Positions 8,802 through 17,933 of a stretch of 64,000 nt of DNA are shown piece by piece (within the stretch, counting starts at the first letter, position 1; every line of letters begins with the position of its first letter). Origin of the DNA: Saccharicrinis sp963667815 (GTDB lineage: Bacteria > Bacteroidota > Bacteroidia > Bacteroidales > Marinilabiliaceae). The position numbers and the translations under genes were made by a program. A model generated the notes under the pieces. The model did not search any database and was not told where the DNA came from. It saw only the letters and a list, made by a program, of their open reading frames with translations. The stretch lies in the NCBI GenBank assembly GCA_963667815.1, contig OY764021.1. The stretch is one strand, 5' to 3'.

Positions 8802-9263
8802 ATGATTTCTCATTATATCACATTTAGTATTTCTATTACATTCATTTCCTGGATTGTAGGAATGATTTTAGGTGAAATTTTAAAAAGAGCAACTTTCTAT
8901 AAAAAACTCTCCAACTTCAATTTTTTCAAAAGTAAAAGACTGAATCAAAGAATTGGAATAAATGTTTTTAGATGGATTGTGAAGAATACATTTTTTAAAT
9001 TCTTCAATTCAAAAATAACCTTGAAGAATAAATATAATACAGCTGACTTAGAGGAAATCAGAAAAGAAATGACTTATGCTGAAATAAATCATTTAATAGG
9101 GTTTTGTATCGTGACTGTTTTTGCTTTTGTAGAATTAATTAGGGGGAACTATTTATTTGCATTGATCTTTATAATTGTGAATATACTAATGAATTTATAT
9201 CCATCCTTATTGCAACAAGAAAACAAAAGAAGAATCGATAGACTAATTAAAATCGTTAGATAA
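8802..9263 (+). CDS. Small membrane protein, possibly CrtO-like acyltransferase
   Basis: 153 aa. Hydrophobic segments at about 8-28, 101-118 and 120-137. The C-terminal half has an acidic/His motif (EMTYAEINHL), then two membrane segments and VNILMNLYPSLLQQENKRRIDRL. This pattern resembles glycosyl-4,4'-diaponeurosporenoate acyltransferase (CrtO)-like small membrane proteins, whose ends often read NxP...QRYNRxRL. The match is from memory, so the assignment is weak. No carotenoid genes are nearby. Confidence 0.45.
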   Translation: MISHYITFSISITFISWIVGMILGEILKRATFYKKLSNFNFFKSKRLNQRIGINVFRWIVKNTFFKFFNSKITLKNKYNTADLEEIRKEMTYAEINHLIGFCIVTVFAFVELIRGNYLFALIFIIVNILMNLYPSLLQQENKRRIDRLIKIVR

Positions 9264-9353
9264 AAATATAATCTGTTTCATCTTTATGCAGAAGTAACGC
9301 AAACACTTTTTATTCAAAAAATAAACCATCACCCTCAAATAAACCAATAACAT

Positions 9354-9752
9354 ATGCCTTTCCCCGTAGAAGAAAAATACATTAGAAAGACTGAGAATGA
9401 GTTGGGCGTTATATTTCCATCGTCTTTTACTGCGAAAATGAAAATCAAAAATGGAGGAGAAATACTTATCGGGAATAACGATTGGATTATACATCCTTTT
9501 TTTGATATGAAAGATAAAAAGAGAATCTCAAGGACTGCTAATCATATTGGTTATGAAACAAATGAAGCAAAGAAATGGAAAGGTTTTCCCAAAAATAGTA
9601 TTGTAATTGGAAGTGATAGTTATGGTAATAAATTGATTTTACAATCACGTCTGTTAAATAAGAAAAGGCTTAGGGATACTGTGTATGAATGGAGTCATGA
9701 AACAGGAAAAATTAAGAAATTACAAAAAACGATCACAGAATTATTAAAATAA
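9354..9752 (+). CDS. SMI1/KNR4 (SUKH) family protein
   Basis: 132 aa. It shows the SUKH pattern: an N-terminal helix ending in LGVIFPSSF, KIKNGGE, then IHPFFDM, and a late IVIGSDSYGNKLIL. SUKH proteins are often immunity proteins against contact-dependent or polymorphic toxins, and some are housekeeping. No toxin gene is next to it, so it may be an orphan immunity gene. It ends 18 bases before the lipoprotein gene at 9771, so co-transcription is possible. Confidence 0.8.
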   Translation: MPFPVEEKYIRKTENELGVIFPSSFTAKMKIKNGGEILIGNNDWIIHPFFDMKDKKRISRTANHIGYETNEAKKWKGFPKNSIVIGSDSYGNKLILQSRLLNKKRLRDTVYEWSHETGKIKKLQKTITELLK

Positions 9753-9770
9753 TCATATCTCAATCATCAA

Positions 9771-10232
9771 ATGAACAAACTTATAGTCATAATTCTATTC
9801 GCTGTTTTAATCATCACATCATGTGAGAAGAATAATTCAGAACTTTCAGACTTAAATAATTCTTCAGAGTGGAACCTTAATGATGAATTTAGTAGTTTGG
9901 AGCAGAGTTATTTTGATACATTAAACTTTAATAATACCGCAGAGTATATAGTTGAAGAAACTGAATATTTGCAGTCTGATCCAATTATTAAATTTTATCC
10001 AAATCCTTTTACAGAAGTTGCTTATCTATCGTATAACACAGCGCCTATAATTAATATTGCAATATTAAATAGTCGTTATAAAAAAATATTGGAAGCACGG
10101 TTTGAAAATGCGTATGAAATTGCATTTAACCTGTCCAACCAACCATCGGGTACTTATAAACTGTATTATGTAATTCAGGATAAAGATTATAATATAGTTC
10201 ATCTTGGTCATGGAAGTATTGTAAAGCAATAA
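9771..10232 (+). CDS. Lipoprotein with sorting-domain-like C-terminus
   Basis: 153 aa. The lipoprotein signal ends at Cys18 (IITSC). After an acidic Ser/Asn-rich linker (about 20-70), the C-terminal 80 residues resemble the type-A T9SS sorting domain: FYPNPFTE, beta-strands, then LSNQPSGTYKLYYV and GHGSIVKQ at the end. T9SS cargo normally uses a Sec signal rather than a lipobox, so the combination is odd. The tail may be a structural Ig-like domain only. Function unknown. Confidence 0.6.
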   Translation: MNKLIVIILFAVLIITSCEKNNSELSDLNNSSEWNLNDEFSSLEQSYFDTLNFNNTAEYIVEETEYLQSDPIIKFYPNPFTEVAYLSYNTAPIINIAILNSRYKKILEARFENAYEIAFNLSNQPSGTYKLYYVIQDKDYNIVHLGHGSIVKQ

Positions 10233-10314
10233 TTCTGTTACATTATAATCCTATGTGTACGAACTTAAAACTTTATGCTTATAGGATTTATTTTTATGCT
10301 TATAGAAATAAATC

Positions 10315-10347
10315 CTATGCCTATAGAAATTTTTTTTATAGGCATAG
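10315..10347 (+). terminator. Inverted repeat, possible terminator
   Basis: Perfect 11-base arms CTATGCCTATA (10315-10325) and TATAGGCATAG (10337-10347). Related half-motifs (ATGCTTATAG) lie just upstream. No T-run follows, so termination is uncertain. Confidence 0.45.
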
Positions 10348-10470
10348 AATAATAGACCAATAAGAATGCTTTAATTAACCTATTGGTTTAATTAAGCCAA
10401 AAATTCATAAAAACCATCAATGTTGGATTATATAAATTAGATATTAATAATGTAAACCTTAAAAAAAACT

Positions 10471-11628
10471 ATGAAATTAATTCTTTATTCAATCTTGTTC
10501 ACCCTTTGTATTAATTCAATAGCAGGGCAGAAAATCGCACGAGTAGAAAATGTAAAAATTCAATCAGAAGCCCTAAATCAGGAAAGAGAAATATTAATAT
10601 ATACCCCAATTGATTATGATTGGAGAGTAAACGAATACTTTAATGTAATTTATGTTTTTGATAGCCAAAGCAGAGAATTCTTTGATTATACAAGTTCTAT
10701 CATTTCCTTTTTATCCGATAATACAAAGCCATTTATTGTTATAGGTATAACTTCGCCTTATAATGAGAAATTAGATTATGCCCGAAATAATGATTTGTTG
10801 CCGGTGCTGGAAACCCAAAAATCGATAGATCGTTATGGTACGTATTCAGGAAATGCTGATAAATTCTTTGATTTTGTGAGTACAGAGGTAATTCCATTTG
10901 TGGATTCACATTATAGAACATTGAATAACAGAATAGCTGTTGGGCACTCATTAAGTGCTTCATTCGTTCTGTATTCATTCCTTCAAAATTCAGATATCTT
11001 TAATAATTATATCGCCATTTCACCCAATTTGGCTTATGATGATAATAAATTAGCTAATGCTCTGATTGACTATGATTATTCCAAAATAAAAAGTCCAACT
11101 TATTTTTATTTAAGCCATGCAAACGAAGGTATTGATTATTGGAAAGAATGGAAACCGGCCCGAGAAAAACTATATTCATTTTATAATCAGACGTTAAATA
11201 ATCATAATGTCAATGTTCATATAGAGGCATTTCCTGAGAACAATCATTGGAGCACTTTTCCACCAAGTTTAAACAAAGCATTTAATTTTTATTTTGATGA
11301 GGTTTCTGCATTACAAGAAAATGAATTGAGTGAAGTAGAATATAATGTAACTATACGGGTTAAGGTTTTAAATAAAAAGGATAATGTTTATATAACCGGA
11401 AATCAGACTAATTTAGGAGACTGGAATCCGAAGAAAATCAAAATGGAAAAAACGTCTGATCTAGAGCGGGAGATCACACTAAAACTTAAAAGTCCGGCAC
11501 AATTTAAGTTTACCAGAGGAACATGGGAGTCTGAAGCAGAAGTAAAAGGTACTTATGGTAACATCACCATAAAACCTGAGAAAGAGTCCGTTTTTGATTT
11601 TGAAATAGAAAGCTATTTTGATAAATAA
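10471..11628 (+). CDS. Secreted esterase (alpha/beta hydrolase) with CBM20-like C-terminal module
   Basis: 385 aa with a signal peptide (about 1-19). Residues about 25-275 fit the enterochelin-esterase-like (IroE/esterase D) fold: LIYTPIDYDW, VIYVFDSQ, the nucleophile elbow GHSLS with Ser160, and a late NNHWSTFP with the likely catalytic His. Residues about 290-385 look like a starch-binding CBM20-type beta-sandwich: VYITGNQTNLGDWNP then QFKFTRGTWE. Such fusions are common in Bacteroidota polysaccharide loci. It likely deacylates a carbohydrate or feruloyl-type ester. It is the first gene of the cluster toward the PUL and 58 bases before the GH30 gene. Confidence 0.8.
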   Translation: MKLILYSILFTLCINSIAGQKIARVENVKIQSEALNQEREILIYTPIDYDWRVNEYFNVIYVFDSQSREFFDYTSSIISFLSDNTKPFIVIGITSPYNEKLDYARNNDLLPVLETQKSIDRYGTYSGNADKFFDFVSTEVIPFVDSHYRTLNNRIAVGHSLSASFVLYSFLQNSDIFNNYIAISPNLAYDDNKLANALIDYDYSKIKSPTYFYLSHANEGIDYWKEWKPAREKLYSFYNQTLNNHNVNVHIEAFPENNHWSTFPPSLNKAFNFYFDEVSALQENELSEVEYNVTIRVKVLNKKDNVYITGNQTNLGDWNPKKIKMEKTSDLEREITLKLKSPAQFKFTRGTWESEAEVKGTYGNITIKPEKESVFDFEIESYFDK

Positions 11629-11686
11629 TAAGGACTTAGTATTTTACACCTAATCAGTACCTTATTATTTTAGATTCGATTTAAAA

Positions 11687-13129
11687 ATGAAAAAACTTCT
11701 ATTGATTACCCTGACTGCAATTACGGCTTGCTCACAGCCAAAGTTTGAAATAACAACCACAACAGAATCAAACCCTTGGTCTGTAACAAGTATTGAAAGC
11801 AATGTTTCCAATTCAGATGCTACGGATATCATTATTGAGTCGACAGATACTTTACAGGAGATTGACGGGTTTGGTGCTTGTTTTAATGAGTTGGGGTGGA
11901 CTTCGCTTCAAAGATTAAGTACGGAAGATAGAGACGGAATTTTTAAGGAGCTGTTTGAACCTGGTTTTGGAGCTAATTTTACTATTTGCAGAATGCCTGT
12001 AGCAGCTAATGATTTTGCCAGAGACTGGTACTCCTATAATGAATCAGAGGGCGATTTTGAGATGAATAATTTCAGTATTGCTAATGATAGGGAAACCTTG
12101 ATTCCTTTTATAAAGAGTGCTCAAAAGTATAATCCGAAGCTTAAATTGTGGGCTTCACCATGGTCGCCACCTCAATGGATGAAATACAATAAGCACTATG
12201 CCGCAAAAAGTGTATTGGGCAATTCTGAATTTCAGTCGGAAGAATGGGGAATGGATTTACGTGGTATTAATAATGGTTTACCACCAGAACGAGAAGGAAA
12301 AGAAGGTACTGATATGTTTATTCAGGAACCGGAATATTTTAAAGCATATGCACTGTATTTTAGTAAGTTTATTGAAGCATACAGAAAAGAGGGCATTGAA
12401 ATATTTATGGTTATGCCACAAAATGAGTTTAATTCAGCGCAGGTTTTTCCTAGTTGTACATGGACGGCAGGGGGATTATCTACCTTCGTAGGCAAGTATC
12501 TTGGCCCTGAAATGAAGAAACAAGATGTAGATGTTATGTTTGGAACAGTAGAACGTGCCACAGAGGAATTGGTTGATACCGTTTTAAATAATGAGCTTTC
12601 TAAGAAATATATAACAGGTGTTGGTTTTCAGTGGGCCGGTAAAGGTGCCATACCAGGAATTCATAAACGCTATCCGGACTTGAAGTTATTCCAAACAGAG
12701 CAGGAGTGTGGTAATAGTAAAAACGATTGGAAAAACTGTGTTTATTCCTGGGATTTGATGAAACACTATTTAAAAAATGGTGCAAATGCTTATATGTATT
12801 GGAATACCTCATTGGATGAAGGTGGAATCAGCACCTGGGGCTGGAAACAAAATTCATTGGTTAGTGTGGATACAACTAATAATACCTTTAAGTACAATCA
12901 TGAGTATTATTTACTAAAGCATGTTAGTCACTATGTGCAGTCCGGAGCAAAACTTCTGAAAACATCTGGCACATTTAACAATTCGCTGGCCTTTGTAAAT
13001 CCAGATTCCTCTATCATACTCGTATTAAGAAATGAAGAAACTGAAGACCAACATATCAATATATCCATTGATGAGAAATCTTATTCATTCTTCTTAAAAG
13101 CAGATTCGTTTGTTTCTATAAAAATTTAG
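11687..13129 (+). CDS. GH30 glycoside hydrolase (lipoprotein)
   Basis: 480 aa. A lipoprotein signal (ITAC, Cys15) suggests surface or periplasmic anchoring. GH30 fold signatures: GFGACFNE start, LWASPWSPPQWMK, the acid/base Glu247 in PQNE, and the nucleophile Glu338 in FQTEQECG. GH30 includes beta-glucosylceramidases, beta-1,6-glucanases and endo-beta-1,6-galactanases. In an RG-I locus a role on galactan side chains is the best guess. The C-terminal beta domain (about 415-480) is the usual GH30 side domain. Confidence 0.88.
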   Translation: MKKLLLITLTAITACSQPKFEITTTTESNPWSVTSIESNVSNSDATDIIIESTDTLQEIDGFGACFNELGWTSLQRLSTEDRDGIFKELFEPGFGANFTICRMPVAANDFARDWYSYNESEGDFEMNNFSIANDRETLIPFIKSAQKYNPKLKLWASPWSPPQWMKYNKHYAAKSVLGNSEFQSEEWGMDLRGINNGLPPEREGKEGTDMFIQEPEYFKAYALYFSKFIEAYRKEGIEIFMVMPQNEFNSAQVFPSCTWTAGGLSTFVGKYLGPEMKKQDVDVMFGTVERATEELVDTVLNNELSKKYITGVGFQWAGKGAIPGIHKRYPDLKLFQTEQECGNSKNDWKNCVYSWDLMKHYLKNGANAYMYWNTSLDEGGISTWGWKQNSLVSVDTTNNTFKYNHEYYLLKHVSHYVQSGAKLLKTSGTFNNSLAFVNPDSSIILVLRNEETEDQHINISIDEKSYSFFLKADSFVSIKI

Positions 13130-13139
13130 GTGATTAGAA

Positions 13140-13203
13140 TGATGCCAGAGGCATCACATGTTTATAGTAAAAGTTAATAGATAATTTGACTCCAGCGGAG
13201 TCA
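13140..13203. repeat. Pair of TGAnnCC-AGM-GGnnTCA hairpins
   Basis: TGATGCCAGAGGCATCA (13140-13156) and TGACTCCAGCGGAGTCA (13187-13203). Both are perfect 7-base palindromes with a 3-base spacer and share the outer TGA/TCA. Confidence 0.7.
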
Positions 13204-13430
13204 CACCTATATAATTATACATCAAGGATATTTAGATTATATAACTGTAAAATTATATTACAATTAAATCACCTAATTAGAATTTCAAAATTAGGGTACA
13301 ATCATTATCACTTAATAGTTAATCAAAAAATCTTTGAGTCTTTGAGTCTCGGTGGTAAAACAATATTGGTATAAAACCAATATCAGGATGCAGTCATTGG
13401 TTTTCAATCCTTAGCAAGAGTTCAATATGT

Positions 13431-13473
13431 TATAAAAACGAAGGCTGCCCTGGTAGATCAGTAGGACAGCCTT
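13431..13473 (-). terminator. Intrinsic terminator after the GH2 gene
   Basis: Arms AAGGCTGCCCT (13441-13451) and AGGACAGCCTT (13463-13473), one mismatch. On the minus strand the hairpin is followed by CGTTTTTATAAC. Confidence 0.8.
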
Positions 13474-13505
13474 CAAGTGATACGGGGATTTTTAATATTT
13501 AGGAT

Positions 13506-16331
13506 TTATCTAAAATCAAAATCTAAGATCATTCTGATACCTTCATCACCCACTTTAATACGGATATTTCCAGGCTGACTGTGCGGCCCTTGTTGAGATG
13601 TAGGTTTAAATGACTGTATAGCTGGTATATCATAAAGGAATGAAATATCTCCTTTAGGAAAACCAGGCATTGTATGTCTGCCTTGCATACGACCTTTAGG
13701 TTCTTCAGGTGTTAACATTCTTAAAAATACACCATCAGTTTCTGCATAAACCGTAAATGGAGCTTTATCCGATTGAACTGTTGCCCAATATAAATTAGCA
13801 TGATATCCTTTAAACTCAGGATAAGTTAAACCAAACTCACTTTCGCCGGTAATAGTATTGTTATAATCTTTTTGCCATAAATTATAATTGGTTCCTTTAA
13901 TCCTGTTTTTCCAAACACGATAAGGTCCGCGACCAAACCACTCCATACCTTTAACCAATTCCTCAGGATAGTTGAAAGTAAGTCCTAAACTGTAAATATC
14001 ATTATCGGTAAATGCATCATCAAAGCCTTTTCCTCCGCGAGCTCGGTTTAGCATTACCGCATTCATATTTAAAATACCATCTGCATTCATTGTCCATACA
14101 ATAGAATCCATCGCACCTAAATATTTGGCAACAAACATGGCTTTATCATCAGTTTGTTTTGTATAGCAGCTGGTATATTTCATTTTCATTCCTACAGCTA
14201 CAGGTCCATTAGTTAAAGGAATAGTACCATTGCTGTTTGTTATTTCCTTAATCTGACCAGTAAGCTGACTAAAAGAAACAGAAACGCCATTAGCCGTTAA
14301 AGTAGTAATACTATCCATTTCTGATACCTTAACATCGCTTTGAGTTTCAGCTTTTGCTATCTGAGTTTTAAAATACTCATCAGTATATTTAACAGGCCAG
14401 CTCCAGGTACAAATTGACTTTCCTGTTTTATCAAAAGCCTCAATTTCCAACACATCAGCATTAAAGAACTGATCAGGTAACTCCATTTTAGCTTTTCCCA
14501 TTTCTCCCGGAGCTAAGGCTGGTAAGTCAACTTTACCTGTTGTAATCACCTCTTTTTTACTTCCTTTTAATGGCGAATCTACCTGGTATAGTTTGTAACT
14601 CATGGTACACTCACTAAGGTTAGTGTAGATGTAATGGTTCGAAACTGAGAATTCTCCTTTAAAAGATGGAGTGATATACAACTGCTTAAACTGTATTGGC
14701 GCCCAAACTTCACGAACTGTAAATACACTTCCTTCTTTTTCGCGATAAGGACCAACAATACCGTCCGGAGCACGGAAATCATCAGAATCAAGAATTCCTC
14801 CTTTGTCTGTTCTTTTCACAGCACAATCATTAAAAGCCCACATAAATGCACCTGCAAATAATGGGTGAGAAGTCCAGTTTAACCAAAAATCTTCTAATCC
14901 GGCACCATGACCCTGATCGTACATACCATGCATAAATTCAGTTGGCATAAATACTTTATAACCATTGGTTAAACGAGCCACACCAGTTAAATAAGTGGGG
15001 TAGTGGTGTGCATCTATACCATTAAAATCAGCCCAGGGGTGAATTACATGACGCTTTTGAGGATCATAGTCTGCAAAGTGAGCATCTAAATTGTAGTTCC
15101 AGCCACCTTCGTTACCATTACTCCAAAGCACAATACAAGGATGGTTTACATCTCGCATTACCATTTCTTTCTGCAGTTTAGGCCCTACTTCAGAATCGTA
15201 GCAATTTTGCCATCCGGCTAATTCATCCACCACAAACATTCCCAATGAGTCACACATTTCTAAAAAGTGTTGATCAGGAGGGTAGTGGAAACGTACCGCA
15301 TTCATGTTCATTTCTTTCATTAATAACACATCGCTTTTGCTGATTTCGCGATTGGTTGTACGACCACCTTCCGGATGAAATGAGTGGCGGTTAATTCCCT
15401 TCATTACTATTTTAGTACCATTCATGTAGATACCATCTTTAGCCCTGAATTCGATAGTACGGAATCCCATGCGTGAGGTCCATTCATGAACAGTTTTATT
15501 GTTGCTGTCAATCAGTTTTAAATCCAATACATACAATTGTGGATTTTCTGGATTCCAGGCAATTACATGATCCCATTTTGTAGAGATTTGTTGTTTTAAA
15601 TCGGGATTGCTGATGGTAAATGTTTTGGTTTCGAAAGAACCTGATCCTGTTAAAGGTTTAATAGAAGCAGTAATTTTACCTCCTTTTAATTCCTCAGAAA
15701 GATCTATTTCAGCAGTCAGGCTTCCATCACATTTGGCATCTAAAGCTACATGATCAAAGGCTGTTTGAGGTTTAGCCTCTAAATAAACAGGACGGTAAAT
15801 ACCTCCGAACGTCCACCAGTCGGCTTTACGCTCAGCTGCATTAATACTGTTATTAGCCGAATGTTTATGAACGATTACTTTTAAGTTATTCTTTTTACCT
15901 GCAATGATTTTATCAGTAATATCATACGAAAAACGATAAAAACCTCCCTGATGCGTATCACCAGCTTTTTGGTCGTTAATAAACACTTCTGTATCTATCA
16001 TAGAACCTTCAAAAACAATGGTTATTTGTTTTCCGTTCCAATCCTTTGGTACTTTAAAATCGTACTTATAAGTACCTACTTCTTTAGATGGCTCTTCACC
16101 TTTTTTGTAGAATCGACCGTAAGTATAAGTTCCAAAGCCCTGAAGTTCCCAGTTACATGGCACTTCGATCTTACTCCACTTTTTACTGTTTTGTCCATCA
16201 GAACAATAAAAATCCCAGGTTTTGGTATGGTATAAACCCGTCCCGGACAAGTACTGTCTTTCTGTATTTTGACTTGCCAATCCCAATGGAATCAGCACTA
16301 GCATACAAATAATAAAATTGATATATCGCAT
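13506..16331 (-). CDS. GH2 beta-galactosidase-like enzyme
   Basis: 941 aa with a signal peptide (about 1-20, GLASQ). Domain order is LacZ-like: sugar-binding jelly roll (about 25-185), Ig-like domain (190-295), TIM barrel starting GINRHSFHPEGGR (about 296-560), then C-terminal beta domains (about 570-940). The acid/base is Glu408 (SNGNEGG) and the nucleophile Glu465 (FMPTEFMHG). It likely removes terminal beta-galactose or a related sugar from RG-I side chains in the periplasm. It is the last gene of the minus-strand arm, 185 bases after GH28, with a hairpin repeat between. Confidence 0.88.
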   Translation of the reverse strand: MRYINFIICMLVLIPLGLASQNTERQYLSGTGLYHTKTWDFYCSDGQNSKKWSKIEVPCNWELQGFGTYTYGRFYKKGEEPSKEVGTYKYDFKVPKDWNGKQITIVFEGSMIDTEVFINDQKAGDTHQGGFYRFSYDITDKIIAGKKNNLKVIVHKHSANNSINAAERKADWWTFGGIYRPVYLEAKPQTAFDHVALDAKCDGSLTAEIDLSEELKGGKITASIKPLTGSGSFETKTFTISNPDLKQQISTKWDHVIAWNPENPQLYVLDLKLIDSNNKTVHEWTSRMGFRTIEFRAKDGIYMNGTKIVMKGINRHSFHPEGGRTTNREISKSDVLLMKEMNMNAVRFHYPPDQHFLEMCDSLGMFVVDELAGWQNCYDSEVGPKLQKEMVMRDVNHPCIVLWSNGNEGGWNYNLDAHFADYDPQKRHVIHPWADFNGIDAHHYPTYLTGVARLTNGYKVFMPTEFMHGMYDQGHGAGLEDFWLNWTSHPLFAGAFMWAFNDCAVKRTDKGGILDSDDFRAPDGIVGPYREKEGSVFTVREVWAPIQFKQLYITPSFKGEFSVSNHYIYTNLSECTMSYKLYQVDSPLKGSKKEVITTGKVDLPALAPGEMGKAKMELPDQFFNADVLEIEAFDKTGKSICTWSWPVKYTDEYFKTQIAKAETQSDVKVSEMDSITTLTANGVSVSFSQLTGQIKEITNSNGTIPLTNGPVAVGMKMKYTSCYTKQTDDKAMFVAKYLGAMDSIVWTMNADGILNMNAVMLNRARGGKGFDDAFTDNDIYSLGLTFNYPEELVKGMEWFGRGPYRVWKNRIKGTNYNLWQKDYNNTITGESEFGLTYPEFKGYHANLYWATVQSDKAPFTVYAETDGVFLRMLTPEEPKGRMQGRHTMPGFPKGDISFLYDIPAIQSFKPTSQQGPHSQPGNIRIKVGDEGIRMILDFDFR

Positions 16332-16378
16332 AATTATTTAGTTTTCAAATTGAGCAATAAATACTAATTGTATAAAAT

Positions 16379-16486
16379 AACCACCTCCCCACTCATTCTT
16401 CGTGGTACTCCTCCTTGGGAAGGAGGAGAGTCGCGCAGTAAACTCCCCTCCTGATTTTTAGGAGGGGTGCCGAAGGCGGGGTGGTT
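16379..16486. repeat. CCACCTCCCC...GGGGTGGTT repeat with internal hairpins
   Basis: Outer partial inverted ends (AACCACCTCCCC at 16379, GGGGTGGTT ending 16486) enclose two palindromes: CTCCTCCTTGGGAAGGAGGAG-type and CCCCTCC...GGAGGGG. GC-rich against an AT-rich background. It resembles dispersed hairpin repeats known from many Bacteroidota genomes. It sits inside the operon between GH28 and GH2 and may affect transcript stability. Confidence 0.7.
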
Positions 16487-16516
16487 TATTAAATTCTAAT
16501 CCAAACAGCTTAATAA

Positions 16517-17923
16517 TTAAAACTTAATTTTCTTTGTTTTTTCAAGTTTTAATTCATCCTTACCTTTTACTGTAAAGTTATTACATTTCCAATTTTCGGC
16601 ATAACGGATATAACCAGCTTTTTCACCTTCAAACGAAACATTGGTAAACGTAAAGTTATCTATAGTACTTTCTTTAGTTCCACCAATGATAAGAGCCGTT
16701 TTAGCGTTTTTGACATTAATATCAGTAAAGGTCATATTCCTGAATTTAGGCGTTCCAATCTTAGGATCTACAGGTTCAAGCATTTTTAACCAATGTTCTG
16801 GTAAACTGTCTCTATCGTAACCTTCTGGTAAAAGAGAATTACTATATGCAGGGTTCCAGTTTAAATCAACAGAAAGAGGATATTTTACATTCTCCATTGT
16901 AATATTGGATAGATGAATATCTTCAATAACACCTCCTCGTTGGTTGGTACTTTTAAATCTTAATCCAAAAGTAGTACCTACAGCTTTTAAATTATATGCC
17001 ACAACGTGCTTAATACCTCCAGATGTTTCACTACCGCATGTTACAAGTCCTGCACCAACTCCGGCATAACAATCTCTAAGAACGATGTATTCGCATGGGC
17101 GATTCACTCTTAGTCCATCACTATCTCTTCCTGATTTTAAGCAAAAGTTATCATCATTACAGTTAATACTGCTATTTTCTACTAGTACAAAAGATGAAGA
17201 ATCTATATCAATACCATCAGTACTTGGACCATGACCTTCAATGTTGTTACTAATAGTAATATCGTTAACCGTAACATGCTCTGAATATAAAATATGTAAA
17301 CTCCAGAATCCTGGCTGATACAATACAACTCCGTCAACGGTAACATTTTTACATTCTGAAATCAGAATTCCTCTGGGGCGATCACAGTCGTAATCTACGA
17401 TCCATCTTAAACCCTTCTTTTCATAGTCTTTACGCATGGTCCAGTATTTATCCCAAAATACCTTGCCTTTTCCATGAATAACACCATCGCCGGTTATGGC
17501 AACATTCTCTTTATTTAGAATATTTACCAATGCAGAAGGCCAGTTCATTTCAACTCCGGCCACACGGGTATCAATGTATTTGTAATCTTTTAAATCCTGA
17601 CTACCCATTAACATAGTGCCTTTGGGAATATGAAAATTTACGTTGTTGCCAATAAAAATGGAACCGGTTAAATAAATACCAGGTTCAAAAGTAACCATTC
17701 CACCACCTGCAGCTTCTGCATCATCAACAGCTTTTTGAATGGCTTCAGTATTCATTACCAATGCATCGCCAACTGCACCATAATCTTTTACATTAAAAAC
17801 TTTCTCTCCGTCAGGAAAACTTTTTGCACCCACTTTTTCCATCCACTCAAAATTTGGGATGTTATTCTGGGCATAAATACCGGTACAAAGAGCAATGGTT
17901 ATAATGAATAAAATATACCTCAT
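16517..17923 (-). CDS. GH28 polygalacturonase/rhamnogalacturonan hydrolase
   Basis: 468 aa with a signal peptide (about 1-18). It is a right-handed beta-helix with GH28 motifs: an N-terminal FNVKDYGAVGD start typical of the fold, STDGIDIDSS (Asp236/239/241), and DDNFCLKSG (Asp257/258). The usual GHG motif appears as GAG (VGAGLVTCGSE), so the conserved His is absent, which suggests a rhamnogalacturonan- or other non-homogalacturonan-acting subgroup. Only 10 bases separate it from GH106 upstream. Likely periplasmic. Confidence 0.88.
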   Translation of the reverse strand: MRYILFIITIALCTGIYAQNNIPNFEWMEKVGAKSFPDGEKVFNVKDYGAVGDALVMNTEAIQKAVDDAEAAGGGMVTFEPGIYLTGSIFIGNNVNFHIPKGTMLMGSQDLKDYKYIDTRVAGVEMNWPSALVNILNKENVAITGDGVIHGKGKVFWDKYWTMRKDYEKKGLRWIVDYDCDRPRGILISECKNVTVDGVVLYQPGFWSLHILYSEHVTVNDITISNNIEGHGPSTDGIDIDSSSFVLVENSSINCNDDNFCLKSGRDSDGLRVNRPCEYIVLRDCYAGVGAGLVTCGSETSGGIKHVVAYNLKAVGTTFGLRFKSTNQRGGVIEDIHLSNITMENVKYPLSVDLNWNPAYSNSLLPEGYDRDSLPEHWLKMLEPVDPKIGTPKFRNMTFTDINVKNAKTALIIGGTKESTIDNFTFTNVSFEGEKAGYIRYAENWKCNNFTVKGKDELKLEKTKKIKF

Positions 17924-17933
17924 AACTTATGTT

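Larger units (their letters stand above)
13130..13505. other. Gene-free stretch between convergent GH30 and GH2 genes
   Basis: Contains two 7-3-7 hairpins and the GH2 terminator. A 62-codon frame at 13186-13374 has no RBS-like or family support and is not called. Confidence 0.6.

Noticed and set aside
9243..9494. 83-codon minus-strand frame
   Set aside because: It runs antisense to the SUKH gene and has no family support.
13186..13374. 62-codon plus-strand frame after GH30
   Set aside because: It starts inside a hairpin repeat and lacks any recognisable feature.
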